Shown here in pieces: positions 33,200 through 44,644 of a stretch of 64,000 nt of DNA. The stretch comes from Cerioporus squamosus. Taxonomy: Eukaryota > Basidiomycota > Agaricomycetes > Polyporales > Polyporaceae. Every line of letters starts with the position of its first letter. Positions within the stretch are counted from its first letter, which is position 1. The notes below the pieces were generated by a model. The model did no database searches. It was not told the DNA's origin and saw only the letters and a program-made list of their open reading frames with translations. A program made the translations under genes and the position numbers. Location: contig JABYQS010000001.1 in NCBI GenBank assembly GCA_022592435.1, forward strand, positions 744,001 to 808,000, given 5' to 3'.

Positions 33200-36161
33200 T
33201 CACTCGTCCCAGAGATCGGTATAATCCGGCTCCTCTCGCATACCCAGCCACTGACAGACGTCGTCCAACATCGTCTTGTCATGCGCGGGCCCGCACAGCG
33301 CGAGTTCGAGGTCGTCGCTCTCGCTCTCGGTCTGGACCGCGGACTTCGGCGGTTCGTCGTGTCTAGGGTCCAGCAGCACCTCCACCTCCAACTCGTCCAG
33401 TTCGTCCGGCGGGTAGGCGTCCACGAGCCCCACCCTCGTTTTCTTCCTCCCGCCAGGTCCGACAGACGTGTAGCGGATCGGTCGCTGCCCACCTCCCGCC
33501 CCAGGCACCGAATCGGTGGCTGCGTCGTCGGGCGGGTTTGAAGGCACCTGACGCGCACGAGCAACGTCACGCTCGTTCGCGTCGGCTCGACCCGAGTCTG
33601 TCGGGCTCCCAGCCTCCGTCGTCGCGTCCAGGCTGCCTTCCGCCCTCTGTCCGAGCCGCTTGAGGCCCGATAGCGCGTCCTCGTCCTCTATCGGTGGCGG
33701 GACGGTCGATAGCCGAACGGCACCATGAGCAGGGCCGGCGTTCGATAGCCATTTCATGAGATCGTAGGAAACGAGCTTCACGGGAGGCGTCTTCTTCAGG
33801 ATACCGCGTCCGACCTGCAGAATGTTGTGGAGGGGCTCCCTGAGATAAGGACTGCTGCGCGCATCCGTGTCACGGTGATAACGGGGAGGCTCGGCGTAGG
33901 AAGGCGTGTCGCTGATGCGGATGGGTCGCCCCTTCTCCTTAAGACTCGCTTCGCGCTCCTCGTCGTACCGCTGTCGCTTCGCGTCTCTGTCCTGGTACCA
34001 GTCGTGTTGATCCATCATATCCATGACTTTGCGCTTCTGAACGCCGAGAGAGCCTGTGGTAGCCTTCTCGTTGGAACGCCTGTACAGAGGAGGCTGGACA
34101 TTCGGGATGTCTCCTCGGAAGAAGGGAATCCCAAGACGCCCGTACTCAAGAGCATTGGTGTTTAGGATGTGCGCGGTGCGGTTGGCGGTCATGACGTATT
34201 CAGTGGGAGGATGCGGGACGTAGTAGCCGCGCGGGCCGTCGTAGGGCTCAGAGGCAAAATCGCGCGACTTGACTGGAGGAGTACTAGCTCGCTGCGTGGC
34301 CTTCGAGCGAGTGGTCCGAGGCGAGGCGGCGCGAAGCAACGTCTTGGAGGTACCGGTCGAGTATGTCGTCGACGAGTCTGTCGGATCACTCAGTAAGCAC
34401 AAACTGCGACGAAACAAGGAAAGGGCGACTCACAATCGAATACAGGGCCGGTTGCGAGAGAGGGCACTGAGGAAGCCTGTTCTCGCCGAGCACGTTTCGC
34501 AAGAGGTTGGGCGTCGACGGCGTCAGGCGATGCTTTCCGCTTGCGGGACTCCTTCACGGGAGCGAACGGGCTCTCCTCGACGTCGAAGTACGGCTGGGCG
34601 ATCGGGACTGGCAAGGGAAACCCCGGTGCATGTGCGAACAACGGAGTCGCAGACTCTCTCTTCCACTCCCTGTCCAACTCTTTCACTCGTGCCTTAAACT
34701 CCTCCTCGGCCGCTGCCAGCTGTTCTGGAGACTGCCCGGGAACGTTGAACCTGTACCCAGGCGGGGCATCCTTCACGGAGGCTTCCCAGCTCTCCCAAAG
34801 CGTTCGTCCAGGAGCTGGCTCTTCGCGGTCATCCTGGTTCGGCATCTCATCAGGGTCGACCATCTCGTCGTCGCCTATGACGCGTTGCATCTTCATGTGT
34901 CGCATCTGATCACGCGCGTAGTCGCGGTCCCTCTGCACGTTTGCCCTCCGCATCTTCGCCGCCTCCCGTATGCGCGCGCCCTCGAAGTCCAGCTTATACA
35001 TCACCTCGCGGAGTTCCCAGTTGGTATGGCTCCGGCCGCGACAATTCGCGAGTCCAAGCGCGCGGATACCACCCCTGACGCCTGCCTTGGAGAAATCGAA
35101 CAGGGAGACGCGGCAGTCGGCCCCGATGAGGATGTTGTGCAGTTCGGGGGACCCATGTAGGATGCCGTGCTCGTGGATCTTCAGGTAAGCATCTACGACG
35201 CGTTTTTTCAAGATCCAGGGCATGTCCTTTGAGGCAGTGAACCAGAAGGAGGGATGTGGCGGCTCAAACAGAAGCGAGACGCTGTGGATGTCGTCGTAGA
35301 CGTTGATTAGGTGCGGAACCACAATCCCTTGCAGTTCGCGGAGATAGGTATCTGAGCTGAAGAGCTTCAGCTATTCCGCGAGAGGGGACTGTTCGTTAGC
35401 AATGCCGGACAGGTAAGAAAAGATTTCAACAGACCTCTTTGAAAAGCCCGGTTTGTGACGCGTGCATTGCTCGCGTCCATCTGGAGGCCGACGTCAGTAC
35501 TTGCACGCCCAGCGTCCGGATACCAAAAAGCCAGCATAGCCACTCAAGTTGAGAGACATACGTCCGCGCATGGTCCGCGAGGATAGGTGAACACTACGAA
35601 ATGTCATGCGTACCTCCGTTGAATAAATGTCACCGGGTGGTATCCAATCAACCCTCGCATGAGATCTGTCTTGCACATCGGCGTAGCTGAATGCAAGTCA
35701 GATGAGAAGAGGCGAGACGCTTCATGACCGAACTTGCCAGATATTGTCTTCAGCAACCGAACATGGCTGAGCGACTGGTGTGCAGCCCACTGCCATGCAG
35801 GCGGGGGAACATAGACGAACGTCCACTGAAGTTCCACAGGGCACTCGTCGGGTCTGACGACCTTTTGTTCCTCTTCCTTCAAGGATTCATTTTCTTGCGA
35901 AGCTTTGGCAACGGGTGGATGTGGCGACTGCTCAGACGGTGGCGGAGCATGTGTACGGGGTTTGTCTGATGAGTGGGAGGACAGCTCGGAAGAGATCATT
36001 TCATCCTCATCGTCGCTTGGTGGGGGAGAGCCGCTTGTTCCCTCGGATACGGCTTGGGGAAGGGTACTGCTTGCAGTGGTGGTGGGATGATAGTTCACAC
36101 CTTGATTGCTCGGCGAGGTAGACTGCAGCAAGTGGGCTCGAGAGGCGAGGTATCTGAGCAT
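33200..36161 (-). CDS. Kinase-like protein with degenerate catalytic loop
   Basis: Exons 35734-36161, 35614-35686, 35435-35542, 34434-35370 and 33200-34377 sum to 907 residues in frame. The N-terminal ~110 residues are disordered. A protein-kinase-like core sits at about residues 110-320: SLLFEPPHPSFWF, then HEHGILHGSPELHNILIG in place of the catalytic loop and LFDFSKAG in place of DFG. In HGSPELHN (about 275-282) the catalytic aspartate of HxDxxxxN is replaced, so activity is doubtful. The C-terminal ~590 residues are charged, with basic clusters SRKRKASPD and LAKRARRE that look like nuclear localisation signals. I do not know its function. The exon at 35435-35542 rests on a weak TTGAG acceptor and is the least certain join. 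Confidence 0.65.
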
Positions 36162-37489
36162 TACGGCGGATTGAAACGTGGAGGGGATGTGAGCGATGCA
36201 AAAACAAGATGAAAAGTGCGCGATGGCGATAGCATTGAGGAGATGAAGACGGGACTGAGCATGGCCTATGCACGCTCACTTCGCCACAACTCGAGAACAA
36301 GGCCTTGTTCCAATATGGCAGTCCTTCACTCCTCCTTCACGGCGGTTGTGGGTACCTAAGCGCTATTATGTATTGTGCGAACCGGCAGTTCCCGACGGCC
36401 CGCCTTGCCTGGAGGACTGAGCGCGCGCGGCCACTGCGTCCTGCCAACCACCGTCATTTCCTGGGTGTTTTCCGACTATACGACGGATGAGCCGTACTAC
36501 ACACTCGCACATGCGGACGGCCTGAACTGCAACAGCGGCCCGCCGGACATCTGACTCTTGGCAGCTCAGTACTAGTCCTTGCGTCATGCACACGGGATGC
36601 AGAGTAAGTACTACCCGGACATCTTCTCTTCCAGGTACGCCTTCACCCTCCCTCAAACGTCGCAGGTTCATGTGGTCTAGGTTCCTCCGGGGCACCCAGG
36701 CACGAATAGTGTGCCAACAGGTCAAATGACAGTACACCTTGCCTCTGCAGGGATACTCAGCACACCGATTCCTCTGTTTCTCTGAAGGCGAACACATGTA
36801 TGTACGTTAATCACACCGTTTTCTCCTGTGTACATGAACTATGCCACCAGTCGGTACCGGAGTGTTGCAGACGGTCAGCTGTCTGTAGATCGCAAACGGT
36901 GCCGACTGAAGGCTCTGCAGTTAGCATGGTGCTCTGGGGGCCACCCGGGCTGTCTTGCTCAAGCGATCCCGTTGAACTGATTGTATCCATTAATCGTGTG
37001 TACGCTCCAAAAAGCTCACCGAGATGTTCCCAAGTAATGCCGTCCTACTCGCGACTACCCACAACATCGACGTCTAGACATGCGTGCATGTTCCTCCCGA
37101 GTCTCTCCATGAGCCTATCCCTGACTGACATAGCTGAGTTGCATGTGGTACTACTCATGGAGGGGCCCAGTGGGCCTGTCCGGTACAGTCTCGGCTCAAC
37201 ACCTCGTTCAAGATCCTCCGAACATCTGTCCTCGTTGTCGAGGGTTCCTGCTAAATATGTTGTCCTGACTCTCGCGGAACTCATATCGTGACTGCTCTCC
37301 CGCAGTTACCTCGGACTGCGCTTGCTGTCCTCCGCACAATACTCGGAGGCAATAGCATGAGCTCTACTGCTTCTGCCTTCTAGAGCGATCACAATGCTAA
37401 TCTGACGTCGCCCGGCGATGAGCATATAACTGGGTCTTCGCTGCGTACCTTGCTTTCTTCTCCAGGCATCCAGAGCCCACTGAAGAGTC
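36162..37489. other. Intergenic upstream of the GH74 gene
   Basis: 1.3 kb between divergent genes. Open frames on both strands (for example 36366-36797 minus and 36800-37291 plus) carry no motif that I recognise. A TATA-like CATATAAC lies about 65 bp before the GH74 ATG. It should contain the inducible promoter of the xyloglucanase; I could not identify specific activator sites. Confidence 0.45.
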
Positions 37490-40400
37490 ATGCTCCACTC
37501 AACACTCTTGGCCGCTCTGTCTGTCTCGGCGGTGGTGACCGTCGTGACGGCGGTCTCCTCGCAAGTTTACACTTGGAAGAATGTCAAGATCGGCGGCGGC
37601 GGTGGCTTCGTCCCCAACATAGTCTTCAACCCGTCTCAGAAGGGCCTCGCGTTCGCACGTACCGATATTGGCGGCGCGTACAAGCTCAACTCTGATGACT
37701 CTTGGACACCTCTGCTGGACTTCGCCGACGATGCACGCTGGAACTACTGGGGTGTCGATGCTATTGCCACGGACCCTGTGGATCCGAACCGCCTGTACCT
37801 GGTGATTCTCTCCCCAGTTCTGGAAGAGACGTGAATTTACTTACAAGTTTGCTGTTTGGTAGGCCACTGGGATGTATACGAACTCTTGGGATCCGAACAA
37901 CGGCCAAATCCTGATTTCGACGGACCAAGGCAAGACGTTCACGCCATCGTCACTCCCCTTCAAAGTCGGTGGCAACATGCCCGGCCGCGGGATGGGCGAG
38001 GTATGCAACGGTAAATGGTCCTAATCCCTGACACTCGTGCTAACCTAGAACTGCAGCGTCTCGCTATTGACCCGAACAGCCATAACATTCTCCTGTTCGG
38101 CGCACGCAGCGGGAAGGGTCTGTGGAAGTCGACCGACTACGGCATTTCCTGGACACAGATCAAGAATTTCCCTAGCGTCGGTGAGCCCGCTCTCAACCCC
38201 TGCATGAGCCTGGGCATTGAGCAACCTTCGATGCAGGTACATATGTCCCGGATCCAACAGACACGTCCGGATACAACAACGACATCTTGGGGTTGTCCTG
38301 GGTCACGTTCGACACTACCTCCGGCTCATCTGGCACGGCTACTCCACGCATCTTCGTCGGTGTGGCGAACAAGGGCTCGGATAACGTTTTCGTCTCGAAT
38401 GATGCTGGCTCGACCTGTAAGCGATGCACAGTCAGCTAACATCTGCCTATTGACGTTAGTACGTAGGGACCGCTGTTGCTGGCCAGAACAACACCTTCAT
38501 TCCCCACAAAGGTGTCCTATCTGTCGCTGAGAAGGCGCTCTATGTCTCTTACTCCGACGGCGCGGGACCGTATGACGGCACAACGGTGGGCAATGCTGTG
38601 ACGACCGCGAGTGATGGGAGTAGTCTCGCTGACACACGGTACAGGGAAGTGTCTGGAAGTACAGCATCGCCAACAGCACATGGACCGACATCACTCCAGT
38701 TTCCGGTGGCGACCTCTACTTCGGTTTCGGGTACGTTAACCGTGCTCTCCTATCATGGCTTCCACTCACGCTCTCGCAGAGGTGTCGCGGTCGATGTGCA
38801 ACGTCCGGGAACCATCATGGTGGCTGCCCTGAACTCCTGGTGGCCCGATGGGCAGATCTTCCGCTCGACCGACGGCGGAGCGACCTGGACCGGTCTTTGG
38901 GCATGGCAGTCCTACCCTACTCTCAACCGCTACTACACGTACGACGACATGCTTGCACCTTGGATCGGACCGGACCGCACGATCACAGACCTCACTATGC
39001 AGATCGGCTGGATGATGGAGGGTCTCTCTATCGACCCCTTCGACTCCAACCACTGGCTCTACGGCACTGGCGAAACCATTTACGGTGGACACGATCTCCT
39101 CAAATGGGACTCTGGGGCGACGCGTAACGTTACCCTCAAGTCCCTCGCTGATGGGGTGGAGGAGACGTCCGTTCAGGGCCTGATATCTCCTCCTAGTGGT
39201 CCTCATCTCATCTCTGCCATTGGAGATGTAGATGGTGAGCATCATCAGCATCGTGTAGCCAGTAATTGTTCTGACGAACTGTTTGACAGGCTTCGTGCAC
39301 AACGACCTTGACAAGGCACCATCTGTGTCTTTCTCCAACCCCACTTACTCCAGCTCCTCGGACATCGACTATGCTGGGAATTCTCCAAGTACCGTCGTCC
39401 GTGTCGGAACCACCACCGACGGTTCGCAAGGCAAGCAGGTCGCTATCTCCAACGACTCCGGTGTTACCTGGTATTTGGGCAAATTCTTCTGCCTGCTGCT
39501 TCGAAGTCTCACATTATCGTTTCTACAGGTCTCAGGACTACGGCGCGCCTGACGGTGTTGCGGGGGGCAAGGTCGCGGTCTCCGCAGACGGCGACACCAT
39601 CCTCTGGAAAACGTCGAGCAATGGCATCATGGTCTCCCAGTACACCAACCCTTTCTCCGCCGTCTCCTCCCTTCCCGCCAGCGCAGCCATCGCTTCCGAC
39701 AAGAAAAACAACTCCATCTTCTACGGTGCTGATGGCTCCAGATTCTACGTCTCGACCGATGGCGGCAAGACGTTCGCCACAAAGGGTGCCCTGGGCACGT
39801 CGACGTCACCCTTCAAAGTGATCGTTCACCCCAACATCACCGGGGACGTCTGGGTGTCGACCGACAAGGGTCTGTTCCACTCGACGGACACGGGCTCGAC
39901 TTTCACTGCGATCTCTGGCGTATCGCAGGCATGGGCCATCGCGCTCGGTGCCCCGAAGACTGCTGGAGGCTACCCCGCGCTCTTCGCAGCCGCGAACATC
40001 GGCGGGGTGGGATACTTCCGCTCCGACGACGCTGGCGCGAACTGGGTCAAGATTAACGATGCCGCTCATGGCTTTGGCTCTGCGAGCGCGAACTGCTTGG
40101 CAGCTGACCTCAGGGTCTATGGCCGGTGAGCAATCTGCGAGAATTGGCGATGAGCTCAACATTGACACTTCGATGCAGCGTCTACATCGGCACCAACGGA
40201 CGAGGTATCTTCTACGGAGATGCCTCTGGTGCTGCTCCCGCCCCCACATCGACTGCGACATCGACAACGGCGTCAAGCACTTCTGCGACATCGACAATCG
40301 TGTCAAGTACTTCCGCGACATCAGCCCCTGCCTCGAGCACGACTACCGTCCGTACAACCTCCACCACCTCGGCGCCAGCCCCGACAAGTAGTGCTGCGCC

Positions 40401-40625
40401 TCTTTACGGACAGTGCGGCGGCATTGGCTGGACGGGAGCCACGACGTGTGTTGGTACGTCCTTTTCCCCGTGCTCTATAGAGCCTAAGGGTCGTAGGGCT
40501 GACCAGACAATTGCAGCCGGAGCGACATGCACCAAGCAGAACGATTGTAAGTGTACTTATGCTTACCATATAAGCCTTCTTTGCTGATGGAGAGGACAGT
40601 CTACTTCCAGTGCGTTCCGTCGTAA
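37490..40625 (+). CDS. Secreted GH74 xyloglucanase with C-terminal CBM1 (one frame break)
   Basis: Twelve exons: 37490-37801, 37863-38000, 38057-38180, 38237-38416, 38460-38585, 38645-38730, 38780-39234, 39290-39470, 39529-40125, 40179-40453, 40517-40546 and 40600-40625; about 843 residues. A signal peptide (MLHSTLLAALSVSAVVTVV) precedes YTWKNVKIGGGGGFVPNIVF and RTDIGGAYKLN, the opening of GH74. BNR-like repeats recur (STDQGKTF, STDGGATWTGL, STDGGKTF, RSDDAGANWVKI). A Ser/Thr linker leads to a fungal cellulose-binding module (LYGQCGGIGWTGATTC, AGATCTKQND, YFQCVPS). GH74 enzymes cleave the glucan backbone of xyloglucan in plant walls. Around the join 38416/38460 two bases are missing to make the expected W-Y-V-G-T, and that intron is only 43 nt, the shortest here, so a small deletion in the sequence is suspected. 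Confidence 0.92.
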
Positions 40626-40704
40626 CTGAAGACTGTGGAAAAGGGTATGCGCACTTCCAGTAACCGTGTTGTAAGCTAGGGAAGAGTGAAATTCTTAGGA
40701 CTAT

Positions 40705-42604
40705 CTATCTATTCTTCCACTCTTCCTCCCACACCTGGGTGCGAGGCTGAGTACTGTGTGATGCGAAGACAAAAGAAGGCCTGACCTCGAAGAATCGACG
40801 CCGATCGCTGACCTTGACGCCTCTGCAGCTAGTGAGATCCAGGTTCTCCAGGCGCTCACAAGCGTCGATGATAGGAAACAGCCCAGCACCTGAACACGAG
40901 GCAACGTTCAGGTACCTCTCTGACTCAAAGAGCGGTAACCTACTTCTGAACTTTGTCCCTGCCAGTTCCAGTGTCTGCAGATGGATACAAGCGGAAATGT
41001 ACGGTGCCGCACTATCGTCCACAGCGGTGTTGTTCAGGTTCAGCTGCATCAGCTGTGGCGGGCCCTCATCCGCCCCGTCAGGGTGTGTCAGGCCTTCCAA
41101 ATCCGAGGAGCGCAAGGACGTTATCCCAGCCAAGTTGAGGTACTGAGGCGATGTCAGATGCAACACTACAGCCTCGCGACGCGCTCGCAACTCTCGGCGT
41201 ACCTTGCAGCGCCGTCCAACCCGACGTATAAAATACGCCAGAGCGGCGTCAGGGCCTCGTCGTCCCGTGAACCCAAGCTTCGTGTTTCCAACGAGGTTGA
41301 CCCGTTCGAGCTCAGGACAACCCTCGAGGATTCCGGCGAGCGAACGCAAGGAGTCGTCCGTCATGGTCATCGCGCTCGTGTTTGAAATGGCGGCGCTTGA
41401 GCCTTGTCCACCACTCATTGCCCCGATGGCCAAGGTCTTCAGCTTCGGAAGGCCCCTAACCATGGATACCAGTTCGTCGGTTGGGATCTTGGTGGACGTG
41501 AGTACCAGCTTTTCCAGGAGGTTGGAAGGTGGCAGTATCGGTCGCTTCACCGAGGTGAACGCAAGGTCCAGACGTTGCAAGTTTGGACAAGCAGCCAGTA
41601 TCGGATTGACTACTGCATCGCTGAGAGGCGCTTGACGCAACTTGAGTGAGCGCAGACTGGGAAGCTTGAAGTCCTCTGTGGCGTCGAGCGTTGCCCACAG
41701 CTTCGAGCACGTCGCATCTGTCTACTACCCAGTTGATTAACGGTGTGTCTGTGCTGGTTGGACTGACGAACCCAGTTGGGTATCCCAGCAACTTTCAGCA
41801 CCTCGAGGTGCTCGCACCGCTTGAGCAGAGGAGTCAACGACGGAGGCGGAACGGCCGTGTAGTTGAGGTTGACCACTTCCAGGAGAGGGCAATGCTCAGC
41901 AGCAGCCTCTACCGTCTTCTGGCCCACTTTGGTGCATCCTCTATAGAAGCAATCAGAGTATGCAGCCATACATGCACACCACAAGGACCTACCGTAGATT
42001 GAGTTTCCTCAGTGACGGAAGCTTGGCTATGACGAATGCGAACACACTGTCCGCAATCTTCCCGAACCCTGTCAATTGAAGCTCGCGCAGTTTATCCTTG
42101 GTTGACATGTCTCCGATGGCATGTATCGTCAACTTGCCGACACCCGGAAGGTCCTCGTCTAGGACTATGGACGATCCCCGTAAGAAGTACTGCGAGTCAC
42201 CGTCAGTGCTACCTACCAATCGCTATTGATTCAGCTACGTAACCTACTGCAACTATAAACCCATGCTGTAGCAGGTTTGGACACGTACGCCGCAGTCCGG
42301 CAAAGACCTTCTGGGATAGTGAGTCGGGCAGTTGTTTCAACCACCACCGCACGTCTTCCCACGTGCGCTCATCGCGGTTCAACCGCTGCAGGTTCTCCGC
42401 AAACACGCGCACGCAAACCGTAGATAGCGTCGGGAGGTGCTCTGGTGGTAGTGTCCGCGTCGAGAGCGCAGAGGCGGAGGGCGCGTTCGCCTGGGCTTGC
42501 GGGATGGGTATGTCGTCATCAGGCTTGTGGCTGCCAATCTCTGTTCTCCGACGTTTCGTAGGAGGTTGTCCACCACCCCGACCAGAACGTTTACGCGAGC
42601 TCAT
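40705..42604 (-). CDS. RNI-like leucine-rich-repeat protein
   Basis: Exons 42248-42604, 41993-42189, 41772-41940, 41203-41721, 40786-41142 and 40705-40734; 542 residues in frame. The N-terminus is basic and disordered (MSSRKRSGRGGGQPPTKRRR, a likely nuclear signal). From about residue 75 the protein consists of leucine-rich repeats of the RNI/Amn1 type: KLRELQLTGFGKIADSVF, LPSLRKLNLRGCTKVG, LLEVVNLNYTAVPPPSL, LQRLDLAFTSVKRPIL, ERVNLVGNTKLGF, LENLDLTSCRGVKVS. Such folds are seen in F-box adaptors and in Rad7-like proteins; no F-box is visible here, although the helical region TWEDVRWWLKQLPDSLSQKV could play that part. Partner and pathway are unknown. The first intron was placed at GTAGGT; a GTTGCA donor 6 nt earlier would also keep the frame. 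Confidence 0.82.
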
Positions 42605-43090
42605 AGGTTGTGTGCAGTCCTCGGAGACAGGGCAGCGGCCGGGCGTCGTTTGGGCGGATGAGAGGAATGATCAACCCGCCGGACTGTGCAGGAGCTTCGT
42701 GATGACCACACGAAGCGCTCAAAGTGCGCAGATATATATGGTAATCGTTCTTGTTCAGCTGCGCGGTTAGTGGACGTCTGTGGGTGTCGACACCAGTGCA
42801 GCGCGTTTCCAGGGCACGACAAAAATGCGGCAGCTAGAGCAAACTGACGGACATGAAACAGCGCCCTCGCCGCCGGCCTGGGGCGGCAGGGCGGCGTGTG
42901 CCCGAGCGGTAGTGCCGTATGCTCACCCCGAACGGACTAAGGCTGACTGAGGGCATGTCGTATAAGAACACGCCCTTCAGGCGTGAATAGCTGCATATAT
43001 TCGTCTCGATGCTTTCCCAGTGAGTGCACCGTAACACCTCCCTTGACATCAGTGAACCTCACTTGCGCGAGCAGTGTCAGTGCTTTGCAC
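42605..43090. other. Divergent intergenic region between RNI-like and F-box genes
   Basis: 486 bp containing both promoters. No gene or distinctive repeat seen. The F-box gene start is uncertain, so part of this region may be its 5' UTR. Confidence 0.4.
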
Positions 43091-44508
43091 ATGGCGTCGC
43101 TCTTTATCCCATCTCTCAATTACCTCCTGCTCCATATCCTTTCATCCACCACGCCACAGAAGCACATCTCTATTCCCAGCCTCCTGCGGATGCTGATAGG
43201 AGCCTCTCCGCCACAGCCTGCCACATATGCACGCGAACGGAAGACGCTTGACTACCTCCCTACAGAGGTCCTTGAGCAGATCTTCCTTTTGGCCTGTACC
43301 GACGGAGGATACACCGGCTGCTCCCTCTCCGCAGTGTCGCACCGTATCCGCGCCGTATCGCAGACGGTCCGCTTCCACTCCATCTACTGTCGGGCTCACC
43401 CGACCGAATGCGCCTCTTCCTCGAGTGCTTCAGAGAAGCTCGGGGCATCGCACGAAGGACGGGACGTGCAACGCTGAGAGCGGATCGCCGTGCGGGGGCA
43501 GAAGGAACCGCCACACCAAGGCTCCGCCACCTCTGCCTCGCCACAACCCAGTGCCCCCCAGCCACCGTCGCTCCGGAGCGCACTGAGTCGCTGCAGGCAC
43601 TCGCAGACAGACACTACTGGCACGCAGTCCGTCTGATCGGCAAGGACTGGAAGGTCTTCAAGGGCGCAACGGACCACTACCGCTCGATGGTGCAGGAGCT
43701 GTTCCAGCTCACCTGCGACGACCTCGAGACGCTCTGCCTGTACGGACCGGACGAGTGGTCTCCGTCAAATCGCGCCATGTTGACCTTCTCTGTGCCGCGT
43801 GGGTTCTCCCGACTCCGCGACCTATCCGTTGCGGGATTCGAGCCCCAGTTCGCTCCGCTTAGTGCTCGCCGACGGCTCTTCCCCGCCTTGTCACGACTCC
43901 ACATCGTGGCTGAGACATCGCGGCCCAAGCCCGTGGACTTCCGGCGATGGGTTGGCGATGCGCCCAAGCTGGAGACCCTGCGTGTGACCGGAGACAGCTG
44001 TTTCGCCCGCCCAAACTGGATCGAGAGCCTGCAGTGTGTCATCAGTGAGTATAATGCCACGCAGAACAGGGCATACGCACTGACTGTCAATGTGCCAGCT
44101 GCGATCGGCGAGACCAAGAGAATGCCCAACCTGCGGATCCTGTTGCTGCTGAAGCCGATCGCGATGTCGAGACTCACCGGTATTACGACCAGGTATCACG
44201 CCGTCGTCTCGGCCCTGGGCAAGCAGATCCAGCAGGCACCTCTGCCCGTCGCCTTCGTACCCTACTACGCCTTACAAGACGTCGACCGCGCTGTCACAAT
44301 CCGATCCAGCGGCATGGAGGAACATATTCGGAGGGACTGGCTTGCCCGCATGGAGGGTGGAGATGGCGTGTTCCTGGACAACTCTTGGTGGATTCCCAGT
44401 GATGACGGCCTCGGGAAGAAGTTCCGCATGTGGTGGCACTACGGAAAGCTCTATCTGCCCCCAGTTGTCCAAGAGAGGTGCATGGCCCGGCATAGAGCTT
44501 TTTTGTAG
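43091..44508 (+). CDS. F-box protein (one 1-nt frame break)
   Basis: One long exon. The N-terminal part contains an F-box: LDYLPTEVLEQIFLLACTD, then SLSAVSHRIRAVSQTVRF. F-box proteins link substrates to SKP1-Cullin1 ubiquitin ligases. The C-terminal ~370 residues form a weak LRR-like region (RLRDLSVAGFEPQF, ALSRLHIVAE, KLETLRVTGDSCF) ending GKLYLPPVVQERCMARH. Between HSIYCRAH and RMRLFLECFREAR the frame shifts by one base near 43400; with one base restored the reading runs 472 codons without a stop. Many such F-box genes decay in basidiomycetes, so a true pseudogene is possible, but the intact downstream 360 codons favour a recent or artefactual deletion. The start is taken at 43091; an in-frame ATG at 43189 closer to the F-box is an alternative. 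Confidence 0.68.
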
Positions 44509-44644
44509 CCCCTAATAATACACAATGGACTGGTGTAGTTGCATATTGTATGACCTGTATAATGGTTTGTACTAGCCCATGTCCTGTTCAAGAACCTCGA
44601 CATGAGTAATACGCTCAATGTGTGTGATGAAGGAAGCGCACCAT

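Noticed and set aside
35686..35734. A GC-AG intron in the kinase-like gene (GCAAGT donor)
   Set aside because: The GC donor leaves the next exon in the wrong frame, whereas the GTTCGG donor 3 nt further along joins exactly.
36366..37291. Open frames on both strands upstream of GH74
   Set aside because: No domain, signal peptide or splice pattern; they overlap the expected promoter of the xyloglucanase.
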